A stretch of DNA of 64,000 bases from Moritella sp. PE36 (GTDB lineage Bacteria > Pseudomonadota > Gammaproteobacteria > Enterobacterales > Moritellaceae), in contig NZ_ABCQ01000002.1 in assembly GCF_000170855.1 (NCBI RefSeq), forward strand, positions 1 through 64,000. Reading direction: 5' to 3'. The position numbers and the translations under genes were made by a program. Below are positions 8,362-17,418 of this stretch, in pieces (the stretch's first letter is position 1; the number at the start of each line of letters is the position of its first letter). The notes below the pieces were generated by a model, which worked only from the letters and a program-made list of their open reading frames with translations, was not told the DNA's origin and did not search any database.

Positions 8362-9390
8362 ATGCCAATAAAAAATAAATCGATTAAGCCATTGTTATCG
8401 TATTACATTCATCCCGGTTGGATGAACCTATTAACAAAAGCCGCGGATAAAGTGAATATTGAAATTTCGTATGGTGCTTCAAATCGTATTATGGCGTCTG
8501 AATCGAGCAAGAATATGGATGTTCGCGAAATCAGAGATTTTCATTATCAACTCTATCTCAATTCGGGTGATCCAACATTTACATTAGATGCAGCCAAACA
8601 AGTAACGCCGCTTACATTCGATAGTTACTCCCTCTGTTTATGGACATGCCCCGATCTTTTAACCTTGCTAAAAGATGCGGCAGCGTTTTGTATTACGCTA
8701 GGTTCGCCTATTCGACTCAGTTTTCATTTGACGCCGCAAGGGGATGCCGAAATTTGGTTATTTAATCAAGAACCGTTAAACAAAGAATCTCACATCACCC
8801 ATTTAGGGGTCACGTTGTATCTGGCAACACTTGTTCAGATTATTCATGAAACCACGGGGCATCAGCTCGATGAGTTGGCGGTGAAACTCATTACTTGGCC
8901 GTATGATGATAATCGCTTAGCTGAATTTGAGAAAATAATGCGCTGTCAAATTTCCACAGGCTCGCCCGTGAGAAAGATCCACATAATGCGTAAATACCTT
9001 CACAGACCATTGGTCACACAAAATCCTGAAATATATGCCAGCGCTCGTTCCCTATTACTTAATAAAGCCGCTCAACTTGAAGCCGATGATATTTTATTAC
9101 AGGTATATAACACGCTCGATAAGCAAGCTAATTTAGATAATTTATCTGCTGAAAGCATCGCTTCACAGATGCTTTTCAGTGTGCGAACTCTTAATCGTCG
9201 ATTAGCTGAAGTAGGAATGTCTTATCGGAGCGTAGTTGAGAAATATAAACTTGAAAAAGCACTGCAACTACTCAATCAACCGCATAGTAATATTACCGAA
9301 ATTGCCTTTCATTTAGGATTTTCAGATTTAAGTACATTTTCTCGCGCTTTTAAACGCTGGACTGGCTGCAGCCCGACAAAATCAACATAA
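8362..9390 (+). CDS. AraC-family transcriptional regulator (OruR/ArgR-like, Arabinose_bd-type N-terminus)
   Basis: 342 residues. N-terminal two thirds resemble the ligand-binding domain of the OruR-like AraC group; the last 100 residues hold the double HTH (ESIASQMLFSVRTLNRRLAE, then ITEIAFHLGFSDLSTFSRAF with the closing KRWTGCSPTKS). Such regulators usually control an adjacent catabolic gene. Placed between the divergent CoA-transferase and the downstream flavoenzyme, it is the natural local regulator of both. The ribosome site is poor. Confidence 0.88.
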   Translation: MPIKNKSIKPLLSYYIHPGWMNLLTKAADKVNIEISYGASNRIMASESSKNMDVREIRDFHYQLYLNSGDPTFTLDAAKQVTPLTFDSYSLCLWTCPDLLTLLKDAAAFCITLGSPIRLSFHLTPQGDAEIWLFNQEPLNKESHITHLGVTLYLATLVQIIHETTGHQLDELAVKLITWPYDDNRLAEFEKIMRCQISTGSPVRKIHIMRKYLHRPLVTQNPEIYASARSLLLNKAAQLEADDILLQVYNTLDKQANLDNLSAESIASQMLFSVRTLNRRLAEVGMSYRSVVEKYKLEKALQLLNQPHSNITEIAFHLGFSDLSTFSRAFKRWTGCSPTKST

Positions 9391-9565
9391 CGGAATGGAG
9401 CAAAAGACTCGCCAAGGATGATCCAAATCAACTTAGTTACTAATGACCTAAAGTGTCAAATCTATGGCTTGGAATGCAAAGTAATATGCGTAATGAATTG
9501 TTCTAATTAACCTCAGTTAGTGTAACAAAAACAATATTGTTACCATCAGTTACTGGAGTGAAACA

Positions 9566-11596
9566 ATGTTAAAACAATCGCATAAAGTGTTATTTGAATC
9601 TATGTATATTGGTAAGCTCAAACTAAAAAACCGTTATTCTATGGCCCCTATGGGTACCCTTGGATGTGTGGATGCCGATGGCGCGTATAACCAACGTGGT
9701 ATTGAGTATTACACCGCCAGGGCTAAAGGTGGTGTAGGCTTGATCATCACTGGCGTTAACATGGTTGAGAATACGCTTGAACCCTTCCCAATGCCATCGT
9801 TACCTTGCCCGACTAATCATCCCATTTCGTACATTCGTAATGGTAAAGAGCTGACAGAACGAGTCCATGCTTATGGGACAAAAATATTTGCTCAATTAAC
9901 AGCTGGATGGGGACGTTCTTGTGTGCCAGGTTTTACGCCAGCAGACAAATCCATTGCACCATCTGAAGCGCCTAACCGTTTCGACCCTACTATCATTCAC
10001 CGTGAACTCACCACGGAAGAAGTTAAATACTTTATTCATAAATTCATCGAAAGTGCTGTTATTGCCCAAAAATCTGGTTTTGATGGCGTCGAGATCCATG
10101 CGGTACATGAAGGCTACCTACTTGATCAGTTCACCATGGAGTTTTTCAATAAGCGTACCGATCAGTATGGCGGTAGCTTCGAAAATCGTTACCGTTTTGC
10201 GGTAGAAATAGTTAAAGGTATCAAGGCTGTTTGTGGTAAAGATTACCCCGTTAGCTTACGTTACTCAGTAAAAAGTAACATGAAATCCTTTGGTGAGGGC
10301 ATTCTACCGGGTGAAGATGCGGTTGAAGTGGGTCGTGATATGGAAGAGGGCTTACAAGCAGCTAAGTACCTGCAAGATGCAGGCTTCGATGCCCTTAACG
10401 TCGACGCAGGTTCCTACGACTCATGGTATTGGAACCATCCGCCTAACTACTTCAAACCTGGTATGTACAAACCCTACTGTAAAGCGGTATCTGAAGTCGT
10501 TGATATTCCAGTACTGATGTCTGGTCGTATGGAGAACCCAGACATGGCGAGTCGTGCTGTCATTGAACATGCCGCTGATGGTATTTCGATGGGTCGCCCA
10601 CTACTTGCTGATCCTGATGTGGTTAACAAGATCCGCCGAGGTCGTTTTGAAGAAGTCCGTCCATGTCTTTCCTGTCACCTTGGCTGCCTCGGCCGTATGG
10701 CTGAAATAGGCAACATCTCATGTGCAGTCAATCCGCGCTGTGGTCGAGAAGAAGAATATAAACTAACACCAACGCATAAAGCGAAAAAAGTGGTGGTGAT
10801 TGGAGGTGGCGTGGCCGGTATGGAAGCGGCACGTATTGCATCTGAACGCGGACATAACGTTGTGCTGTTTGAAAAATCAGATAACCTAGGCGGTAATGTT
10901 ATCCCTGGTTCACAAGCGCCATTCAAGCACGATGATAAGCAACTTATCACATGGTTTGAAGGTGAACTGACTCGTAAAAATGTTGACGTACGTATGAATA
11001 CAACGGCAACGAAAGCAACTATTGAAGCTGAACAACCAGACAGTGTGATCTTTGCAACAGGCTCTCGTCCAACGACTCCAACTTGGTTAGCCGGACAAGA
11101 CAAAGCACATGTTGCCATTGCAGAAGATGTACTGATGAACCCAGACCTAATCACTGACGAAAGTGTAGTGGTGATTGGCGGTGGTTTAGTTGGTTCCGAA
11201 ACGGCTCTGTGGCTTGCACAAAAAGGCAAAAAAGCAATCTTGGTTGAAGGTGCTGACGATATTATCGGTGGCCCACACGGTACTTGTTTTGCTAACTACC
11301 AGATGCTTAAAGAACTATTGGTTCAAGAAAACGTTGAAATTAAAACCTCAACCTTCTTAAAATCAATCACTGATAATGGCATTGAAATTTGCCCTGCGAA
11401 TGACCAAACTGCAGTGAGCGAAATCAGCGTCGATCACGTTATCCTTGCGATGGGTTATAAAGCAGAGCATAGCTTGTTTGATGAGTTAGCAAATGAACTG
11501 GATGTTGAAGATGTGTTTAACATTGGTGATAGCCAAGCAGCCCGAACCATTATGGCGAGTATCTGGGAAGGTTATGAAGTCGCTCGCTCATTGTAA
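9566..11596 (+). CDS. 2-enoate / 2,4-dienoyl-CoA reductase-like NADH:flavin oxidoreductase
   Basis: 676 residues with the three-part FadH layout: an Old-Yellow-Enzyme TIM barrel (residues about 1-350, with HEGYLLDQF and RTDQYGGSFENRYRF), a 4Fe-4S motif (CLSCHLGC ... C, starting near residue 367), then FAD and NAD(P) Rossmann folds (VVVIGGGVAGMEAA near 409, VVVIGGGLVGSETAL near 534). Relatives include E. coli FadH, clostridial 2-enoate reductase and bile-acid BaiCD/BaiH; I cannot choose among substrates. Strong GGAG ribosome site. With the nearby CoA-transferase this suggests reduction of an unsaturated acid or acyl-CoA. Confidence 0.88.
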   Translation: MLKQSHKVLFESMYIGKLKLKNRYSMAPMGTLGCVDADGAYNQRGIEYYTARAKGGVGLIITGVNMVENTLEPFPMPSLPCPTNHPISYIRNGKELTERVHAYGTKIFAQLTAGWGRSCVPGFTPADKSIAPSEAPNRFDPTIIHRELTTEEVKYFIHKFIESAVIAQKSGFDGVEIHAVHEGYLLDQFTMEFFNKRTDQYGGSFENRYRFAVEIVKGIKAVCGKDYPVSLRYSVKSNMKSFGEGILPGEDAVEVGRDMEEGLQAAKYLQDAGFDALNVDAGSYDSWYWNHPPNYFKPGMYKPYCKAVSEVVDIPVLMSGRMENPDMASRAVIEHAADGISMGRPLLADPDVVNKIRRGRFEEVRPCLSCHLGCLGRMAEIGNISCAVNPRCGREEEYKLTPTHKAKKVVVIGGGVAGMEAARIASERGHNVVLFEKSDNLGGNVIPGSQAPFKHDDKQLITWFEGELTRKNVDVRMNTTATKATIEAEQPDSVIFATGSRPTTPTWLAGQDKAHVAIAEDVLMNPDLITDESVVVIGGGLVGSETALWLAQKGKKAILVEGADDIIGGPHGTCFANYQMLKELLVQENVEIKTSTFLKSITDNGIEICPANDQTAVSEISVDHVILAMGYKAEHSLFDELANELDVEDVFNIGDSQAARTIMASIWEGYEVARSL

Positions 11597-11666
11597 AATT
11601 GATGCGAACTTGTCGCTATAACCTGCCGCTTAAAACGCCATATTAGTAAACGATAAATAAACACGA

Positions 11667-11694
11667 AAGCACAACAAGTTTCCTTGCTGTGCTT
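11667..11694. terminator. Convergent hairpin between flavoenzyme and GNAT gene
   Basis: Stem AAGCACAACAAG/CTTGCTGTGCTT (11 of 12 paired, one mismatch) with a 4-base loop. It overlaps the GNAT stop codon (minus strand) and lies 70 bp after the flavoenzyme stop. U-tracts are weak on both sides. Confidence 0.5.
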
Positions 11695-11718
11695 ATTCAT
11701 TTCGTAACACTAAATAAT
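11690..11718. repeat. 29-bp direct repeat, right copy (within GNAT 3' end)
   Basis: Matches 6700-6728 at 28 of 29 bases. This copy contains the last eight codons and stop of the intact GNAT gene. Confidence 0.65.
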
Positions 11719-12112
11719 CACCCACTACACCCGTACCTTTACCCACCTCGACAAACCCTTTCGCAAGATAAAACTGCATCGCTTTTTCATTCTTCACCAG
11801 GCATTTCAATATCTGCGGTCGGCCATTAAACTCAGTTAGCATAGCAAGTAACTTAGTACCAACGCCGATACCCTGCGCATCATCGGCAATAAACAAATGA
11901 TGGATGAAATTATCCGGTTCATAAACGGCGATAAAACCAAGTACCCTGTCACCAGTCACGGCTACATAAATAGTGTCATCGGTAACATGCGCATCAAAAT
12001 CCGTTAACTGATAACCGCGGCTATCCAACCAAGTGAAAGTTGACGTCCTTGATGCCATATAAAGCGCACGTAATGCCGGTAAATATTGCGGTGAGTATGC
12101 TGCTATTTCCAT
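11693..12112 (-). CDS. GNAT-family N-acetyltransferase
   Basis: 139 residues, complete GNAT fold: FIAVYEPDNFIHHLFI (strands 3-4), the acetyl-CoA loop DAQGIGVGTKLL (Q/RxxGxG/A type) near residue 79, and KNEKAMQFYLAKGFVEVG at the C-terminus. Substrate unknown; small GNATs of this kind modify amines on small molecules or protein N-termini. AAGGA ribosome site 7 bases before ATG. Its 3' end is duplicated at 6700. Confidence 0.85.
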   Translation of the reverse strand: MEIAAYSPQYLPALRALYMASRTSTFTWLDSRGYQLTDFDAHVTDDTIYVAVTGDRVLGFIAVYEPDNFIHHLFIADDAQGIGVGTKLLAMLTEFNGRPQILKCLVKNEKAMQFYLAKGFVEVGKGTGVVGDYLVLRNE

Positions 12113-12160
12113 ATAGCTGTTCCTTCTATATAACCATGATTTCCATATATAAGCTTATAA

Positions 12161-12793
12161 TTAGCTTCGAACTTGGCTTTCCCAATAACGGTATAGCCCG
12201 TCGATATCTTCAGAGCACATAAGCGGCATCGCGCCTTTCAGCTGTGCTTCCGTCCATGTCCACCACTGGATCTCGAGTAATATCTCAATTTGTTGCTGGG
12301 TAAATCGATAACGAATGTGCTTGGCCGGATTTGAGCCGACGATAGAATAAGGTGCAACATCTTTAGTCACCACGGCGCGGCTGGCAATAATCGCCCCATC
12401 ACCCACTTTAACACCACTCATGATCATCGCTTCGGTGCCAATCCAAACGTCATTACCAATCACGGTATCACCAGCGCGTTGAAAACCGTCTTTAGCATCG
12501 GCAAAGTTTTCATTATCTTGGTAAAAGAACGGAAAGGTACTGATCCACTGATGTTGATGGCCTTGATTACCGGCCATCATAAATACCGCACCCGAACCGA
12601 TAGAACAGTAACTGCCGATAATTAACTTATCAACATCACTGCGATCGGGTAATAAATAACGCGCGCAATCATCAAAGCTATGATGATGATAATAGCCAGA
12701 ATAATAACTGTGTTCGCCCACTATAATGTTTGGGTTTGTGACCTGCTCTTTCAGTGATTTTCCCACGAATGGGCTTTCAAAATAATTGTTCAA
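12161..12793 (-). CDS. catB: CatB-type (xenobiotic) O-acetyltransferase, chloramphenicol acetyltransferase family
   Basis: 210 residues, TTG start preceded by AAGGG. Left-handed beta-helix hexapeptide repeats ([47 protein letters not shown]) with the type-B chloramphenicol acetyltransferase signature region ([13 protein letters not shown]) including the loop histidines, and [15 protein letters not shown] near the end. Family members transfer acetyl from acetyl-CoA to hydroxyl groups; chromosomal copies in marine gammaproteobacteria may or may not give resistance. No integron or transposon features flank it. Confidence 0.8.
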   Translation of the reverse strand: MNNYFESPFVGKSLKEQVTNPNIIVGEHSYYSGYYHHHSFDDCARYLLPDRSDVDKLIIGSYCSIGSGAVFMMAGNQGHQHQWISTFPFFYQDNENFADAKDGFQRAGDTVIGNDVWIGTEAMIMSGVKVGDGAIIASRAVVTKDVAPYSIVGSNPAKHIRYRFTQQQIEILLEIQWWTWTEAQLKGAMPLMCSEDIDGLYRYWESQVRS

Positions 12794-12874
12794 CCTAGAC
12801 CCTTTTTACTTATGCTTTTTATAACGAGCTAATCAAATTAACGCACCGATTATCCCATTGTTGGACTGATAATC

Positions 12875-13414
12875 CTAACGTAAATCAGTGCGATGGATAC
12901 CGTAAACCGCATGGTCGATTATCTCACCATTAACGTTTTCAGTGTTACTAATAATACCTTCTAACACCATATTCAAACGCTCACAGACTCGACGACTTGC
13001 GGTATTGTCGACAGCGGCACATATCTCGACTTTGTCCATGTTTAACTCAGAGAATGCGTATTCAATTAAAAAGCTCACGGCTTTGGTTACGATGCCCGAA
13101 CCTTGGTATTTCTCACTTAACCAATAGCCCACTACAACCTTTTTTAATTCTTGATCAATACTGTTAAAACTGACATTACCCACCACAGTATGCTGATAAA
13201 CAATCGCACAAGTCATCGACTTACCTTCTGCGTATCCTTGCAATGATTTACGAATAAACTCAAGGAAGAAGGCTTCGTTATTGGCATGTGTCGCCCACGG
13301 TAACCATTTTGATATATAGGCACGTTCGGCTGTCACTATATCTAAATAACGACGAGCGAATGACGGCTGTACCAATGCTAACTGTAAATCTGGTCCAATA
13401 TTTAATGTAAACAT
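12875..13414 (-). CDS. RimL-like GNAT N-acetyltransferase
   Basis: 179 residues from the ATG at 13414, which has an AGGAG five bases upstream; the frame runs open to 13447 but lacks a site there. Similar to RimL/RimJ and SpeG-like GNATs: WLPWATHANNEAFFLEFI, VGNVSFNSID, VVGYWLSEKYQGSGIVTKAV (acetyl-CoA loop) and DNTASRRVCERLNMVLEG. RimL acetylates ribosomal protein L12, but relatives have varied targets, so only the family is secure. Third acetyltransferase in a row on this strand. Confidence 0.84.
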   Translation of the reverse strand: MFTLNIGPDLQLALVQPSFARRYLDIVTAERAYISKWLPWATHANNEAFFLEFIRKSLQGYAEGKSMTCAIVYQHTVVGNVSFNSIDQELKKVVVGYWLSEKYQGSGIVTKAVSFLIEYAFSELNMDKVEICAAVDNTASRRVCERLNMVLEGIISNTENVNGEIIDHAVYGIHRTDLR

Positions 13415-13531
13415 CCATACTCCTGAATATGATTTCTCTACCCTCATATTAAGATTTATTTATACCTCAAACAAGGTATTCGCTCACAGATGCAAAATAA
13501 AAATGAGCCAATGGCGATGGTTCGCAGGCAA

Positions 13532-14176
13532 TTAGGTTTGGGTATAACTAATGATATTGTGGATCGTCACTGGCTTCTCGGTCATATTACGGTAGCCGTG
13601 TTGCTGGTCAGCATTAAATTTAATACTCTGCCCTTGCTTTAAGGCATGCCACTGCTGTGCAATGCCATCGGCTGTGAGTGCTAAGAAGTATTCCATAGTG
13701 CCATCAACAGCAATGATATGTTCAACCACGCCAGCATTATGCGGTGCCGAAATATGTTCACGTTGTGGATCTAAAGTGATCTGGAATACTTCCAGTTTAG
13801 TCAGTGGGTCATAAGGAAATAATGTCACGATGTGAATATCATCTTCACTATTCTGCAATTTATTTAGGGCTGTATTTAACGATGTATTGGCCGAAGTTTC
13901 TGCCTGCGTTTGCGCTAAGTCGGTCAGAAAGTAAGACAGCGGCAGCTCAAAACCATTAGCGATATTCCATAATTTCACCACGGTTGGACTTGATTCCCCG
14001 CGTTCAATTTGCCCTAACATAGCTTTTGATACACCAGTATGTTGACTGGTTTTATCTAAACTCCAGCCTTTGTTACTGCGCGCCGTTTTAAGACGACTAC
14101 CTAAAGATGTGTGAATATTGATAATAATGCCCTTGGTGATCGCTCTTTTTGTAAAGTTATCTTTGTAATAACTCAT
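13532..14176 (-). CDS. sutR: XRE-family regulator with cupin domain, SutR-like
   Basis: 214 residues: N-terminal XRE HTH (LKTARSNKGWSLDKTSQHTG, VSKAMLGQIERGESSPTV) and a C-terminal cupin (HIIAVDGTMEYFLAL ... GQSIKFNADQQHGYRNM). It matches E. coli SutR (YdcN) in layout and in its divergent position to a YdcO homologue. SutR affects sulfur-utilisation genes in E. coli; the ligand is unknown. The first 20 or so residues are an extension compared with SutR and the true start may be internal. Confidence 0.82.
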   Translation of the reverse strand: MSYYKDNFTKRAITKGIIINIHTSLGSRLKTARSNKGWSLDKTSQHTGVSKAMLGQIERGESSPTVVKLWNIANGFELPLSYFLTDLAQTQAETSANTSLNTALNKLQNSEDDIHIVTLFPYDPLTKLEVFQITLDPQREHISAPHNAGVVEHIIAVDGTMEYFLALTADGIAQQWHALKQGQSIKFNADQQHGYRNMTEKPVTIHNIISYTQT

Positions 14177-14210
14177 TTGTTAAAAGCTGTCTGCTGTAAA
14201 AAAAGAAGCT

Positions 14211-14266
14211 TGTGCGTTATAACATACAGTGCTATTTTGAATAAATATTTGTGCGTTATTACGTAC
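14211..14266. promoter_or_regulatory. Two direct operator-like repeats between sutR and ydcO
   Basis: TGTGCGTTATAACATAC at 14211-14227 and TGTGCGTTATTACGTAC at 14250-14266: 15 of 17 identical, 39 bp apart, centred in the divergent spacer. They are good candidates for the binding sites of the adjacent XRE regulator. Confidence 0.5.
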
Positions 14267-14308
14267 AAACACTTTATCACGTAATCGATAATTGGAGAAG
14301 TAGCAGCA

Positions 14309-15544
14309 ATGATCAGCACAATTTTAAATAGATTAAACATGGGCTTTATTGCTGCTTTAATCGGCTTTACCAGCTCTATTGCCTTGATATATCAAGCCGC
14401 GTCTAATCTTGGGGCAGACTTAGTGATGATATCAAGTTGGGTGTTTGCATTAGGACTTGGCATGGGCCTCACTTCGATTGGTTTATCTATCTATTACCGC
14501 ACTCCATTATTAATAGCCTGGTCAACACCCGGTGCCGCGTTACTGATCACCAGTACCCAAGGCTTTAGCATTAATGAAGCCGTGGCTGCCTTTATCTTTT
14601 CCGCTTGTTTAATTACCCTGTCAGGTGTTTCAGGGTTATTTGAAAAGTTAATGGATCGCGTGCCGCTCCAAATCGCCAGTGCCATGCTGGCTGGGATCTT
14701 ACTGTCATTTGGTATTGAGGTATTTAATGTCATGAACGCTTCACCACAGCTTGTTGGTCTGATGTTTATCACCTATTTAGTCTGTAAAGCACTTATTCCA
14801 CGCTTTGCTATGTTAGTGATTTTAATTGTGGCAGTTACATCGGCATCGGTGCAGGGGTTGTTTGTCGTTCCTGAATTAGAATGGAGTATCGGCCAACTGG
14901 TATATATTGAGCCTGAGTGGAGTATCGCCGCGTTAATCAATATCGGCTTACCATTATTTCTTGTCACTATGGCGACTCAAAATATGCCCGGTATCGCCAT
15001 TTTAAAAGCCCATGGTTATCATGCCCCAGTATCAAAATTAATGACGGTGACAGGTATCACCAATATGCTTATTGCGCCCTTTGGTGGTTTTGGTATTAAC
15101 TTAGCAGCGATCACAGCAGCAATATGCATGTCAGAAGAAGCCGACCCAGATCCGAAAAAGCGTTATTGGGCTGCGGTCAGTGCAGGCACTTTCTATCTGT
15201 TAATGGGACTTTGTGCGTTAAGCCTAATGACCTTGTTCCAGGCCATGCCGTCGGCCTTGATATATGCGTTAGCCGGTATTGCTCTGTTCTCCACTATAGG
15301 TACTAGTTTACAGCAAGCTTTTGTTGAATCGCCTTACAAAGAAGCCGCACTCATGACCTTTTTAGTCACCGCATCGGATTTTACCTTGTGGAATATTGGC
15401 TCAGCATTATGGGGGATATTAGCGGGCTTAATCACGATGGTCATTATCACGGTTACTGCCGCGCTCAAGAGACCCATTAATACCGATTCAAACTCAAGCG
15501 CTAAGCCAAAGAACCAAATAACTCAATCCCTTAAAGTGAAATAA
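14309..15544 (+). CDS. ydcO: BenE-family inner-membrane transporter YdcO
   Basis: 411 residues, almost entirely hydrophobic with about 11-12 membrane segments; family hallmarks are IAWSTPGAALLI, GLPLFLVTMATQNMPG and APFGGFGINLAAITAAICMS. BenE proteins are benzoate/H+ symporter-like; E. coli YdcO has no proven substrate, so the cargo is uncertain. Paired divergently with the SutR-like gene as in E. coli. Ribosome site GGAG upstream of ATG. Confidence 0.88.
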   Translation: MISTILNRLNMGFIAALIGFTSSIALIYQAASNLGADLVMISSWVFALGLGMGLTSIGLSIYYRTPLLIAWSTPGAALLITSTQGFSINEAVAAFIFSACLITLSGVSGLFEKLMDRVPLQIASAMLAGILLSFGIEVFNVMNASPQLVGLMFITYLVCKALIPRFAMLVILIVAVTSASVQGLFVVPELEWSIGQLVYIEPEWSIAALINIGLPLFLVTMATQNMPGIAILKAHGYHAPVSKLMTVTGITNMLIAPFGGFGINLAAITAAICMSEEADPDPKKRYWAAVSAGTFYLLMGLCALSLMTLFQAMPSALIYALAGIALFSTIGTSLQQAFVESPYKEAALMTFLVTASDFTLWNIGSALWGILAGLITMVIITVTAALKRPINTDSNSSAKPKNQITQSLKVK

Positions 15545-15746
15545 CGGAAGACTCATGATTCAGATCAATAAATCCCTAATTTTATTGTTATAACTGTGAT
15601 TCAAATTGCGTTTTATGACCACCATCGTGACATGCTTCACACTTTAGAGCTTGAACTTTAATCCATATTGTAGTCTATTGATTCCCCTCAATTTATTATA
15701 CGGTCGGCACATTCATTTATGCTGTCTTATGAGCTTAAGGGAAGAC

Positions 15747-17285
15747 ATGACTCATACAACAAATAAAGAAAGAACTTTCGCATCGTCAGCGCAATTAGTC
15801 TCTATTACTGACCTTGATGGAAGGATCACTTACGCGAATAATGAATTCTGTACAGTTGCTGGATATACGCTTGAAGAATTAGTCGGTCAGCACCACAATA
15901 TAGTTCGTCACCCATCAATGCCTAAAGACGCTTTTGCCGATTTATGGGAGAAGCTAAAGCGTAACGATTCGTGGCGGGGTATGGTTAAAAACCGTTGTAA
16001 AAATGGCGATTATTATTGGGTAGATGCGTACGTAACACCTGTCTATGAGAATAACAAAGTAGTCGGTTACCAATCGGTTAGAACACTACCAAATGCCATA
16101 CAAAAACAACAAGCTCAGAAACTGTATGATACATTAAACAACGGCAAGTCAGTTTCTGATTTTCAGGCCAACATTAACGTAAGACGAATGATGGCAGCAG
16201 TGGTTATTATCGCGGCTTTTCTCACTAACTTGGCGTATGTCGATTCTATTCTGCCATCAATAGTACTACTCGTCTCTGTTTGTGTTATTGCTCTGATTTT
16301 TACCCAAGAACTATTTTTGTTTCCAAATTACGTCGCCAAAACGAAAGTTTTATTCGATAGTCCGTCACGTATTATTTTTTCAGGTAACGGTTTATTAGGC
16401 ATTATCTCTTATCCATTAGAATTATATAAAGCTCGGATCAGAACCATCCTAGGCAGAAGCCAAGATTCCGGACGAAAACTAGTAAAACTGGCTAATGAAT
16501 TAGAGCAAGCATCTCAAGAAATGTTGGAAGGAATCCAAGAAGAAAGTGATCAGTTGACCCAATTTGCAACCGCAATTACCGAGATGAGTTCCACCATTGA
16601 AGAGGTCAGTTTAAATACCAATCAAGCCCACGATAAAGTCTTAATCGTACAAAATGAATGCCAAGCAAACATTCGAATTATCGAAAAAAACCAAGGTAAA
16701 ATTAATAATTTAGTGAGTGACGTTGATAAAGCTGCTTCAAACGCGCTTGAATTGGTTGATGATGTTAATCATATTTCGGCTATTATGAGTGAGATCCAAG
16801 GCATTGCCGATCAAACCAACTTATTAGCACTTAATGCCGCAATTGAAGCAGCCAGAGCTGGCGAACAAGGTAGAGGTTTTGCTGTCGTTGCTGATGAAGT
16901 CAGAAATTTAGCCAGTCGAACGCAAGAAGCCACCATACAGATCCAGAACTCTGTGGTCGAATTACAAGATACTTTAACAACCTGGAGCAAGGTGATGCTG
17001 GCCAGCAAAGCTAACGCGGAAGAGTGCTCTGCAGATAGCGCAAAAATAGAACTCGCAATGGAACATATTATTACCAATGTTGACGATGTGAGTGATATGA
17101 CCGCACAAATAGCCACCGCGGCTGAAGAGCAAAGTATCGTAGCTCAACAAATGACTCAAAGTATCCATACTATCGATGGTATTTCTAAGCAAAATGCCAT
17201 ACATGCCACTCAAGTGAATAACTATGGCATTGAAGTAAACAAGAGCGCCGAAGAAATTGAAAAATTAAGCGCAACATTTAAATAA
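15747..17285 (+). CDS. Aer-like PAS-domain methyl-accepting chemotaxis protein
   Basis: 512 residues from the ATG at 15747 (AGGGA site just upstream; the frame is open from 15651 but the extra N-terminus is not Aer-like). PAS domain near residues 15-110 with [20 protein letters not shown] and [20 protein letters not shown] as in Aer, two membrane segments around 150-200 ([32 protein letters not shown]), and a C-terminal MCP signalling domain with the conserved hairpin tip ([20 protein letters not shown]). Probably senses redox or oxygen through a bound flavin and signals to CheA/CheW. Single gene unit with its own terminator. Confidence 0.9.
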   Translation: MTHTTNKERTFASSAQLVSITDLDGRITYANNEFCTVAGYTLEELVGQHHNIVRHPSMPKDAFADLWEKLKRNDSWRGMVKNRCKNGDYYWVDAYVTPVYENNKVVGYQSVRTLPNAIQKQQAQKLYDTLNNGKSVSDFQANINVRRMMAAVVIIAAFLTNLAYVDSILPSIVLLVSVCVIALIFTQELFLFPNYVAKTKVLFDSPSRIIFSGNGLLGIISYPLELYKARIRTILGRSQDSGRKLVKLANELEQASQEMLEGIQEESDQLTQFATAITEMSSTIEEVSLNTNQAHDKVLIVQNECQANIRIIEKNQGKINNLVSDVDKAASNALELVDDVNHISAIMSEIQGIADQTNLLALNAAIEAARAGEQGRGFAVVADEVRNLASRTQEATIQIQNSVVELQDTLTTWSKVMLASKANAEECSADSAKIELAMEHIITNVDDVSDMTAQIATAAEEQSIVAQQMTQSIHTIDGISKQNAIHATQVNNYGIEVNKSAEEIEKLSATFK

Positions 17286-17297
17286 TACCGAATGACA

Positions 17298-17334
17298 GTC
17301 CATGAAGCCTTATGCCGTCTTCGTGGACTTTTTT
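17298..17334 (+). terminator. Rho-independent terminator of chemoreceptor gene
   Basis: Stem GTCCATGAAG/CTTCGTGGAC (one G-U type pair) followed by six Ts, 13 bp after the stop. Confidence 0.8.
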
Positions 17335-17355
17335 AAATTAACGACACCGAACAAA

Positions 17356-17418
17356 TAATAACTTTCTAGCACAATCTAATAACTCTCTAGCACAATCTAA
17401 TAACTCTCTAGCACAATC
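17356..17418. repeat. Three tandem 21-bp repeats
   Basis: Units at 17356-17376, 17377-17397 and 17398-17418, TAATAACTCTCTAGCACAATC; the first differs at one base. The last unit ends on the first base of the minus-strand outer-membrane protein's stop codon, so the array lies immediately 3' of that gene. Confidence 0.85.

Noticed and set aside
10675-11229. 184-codon frame antisense to the flavoenzyme
   Set aside because: Mirrors the FAD/NAD domains of the real gene; no independent support.
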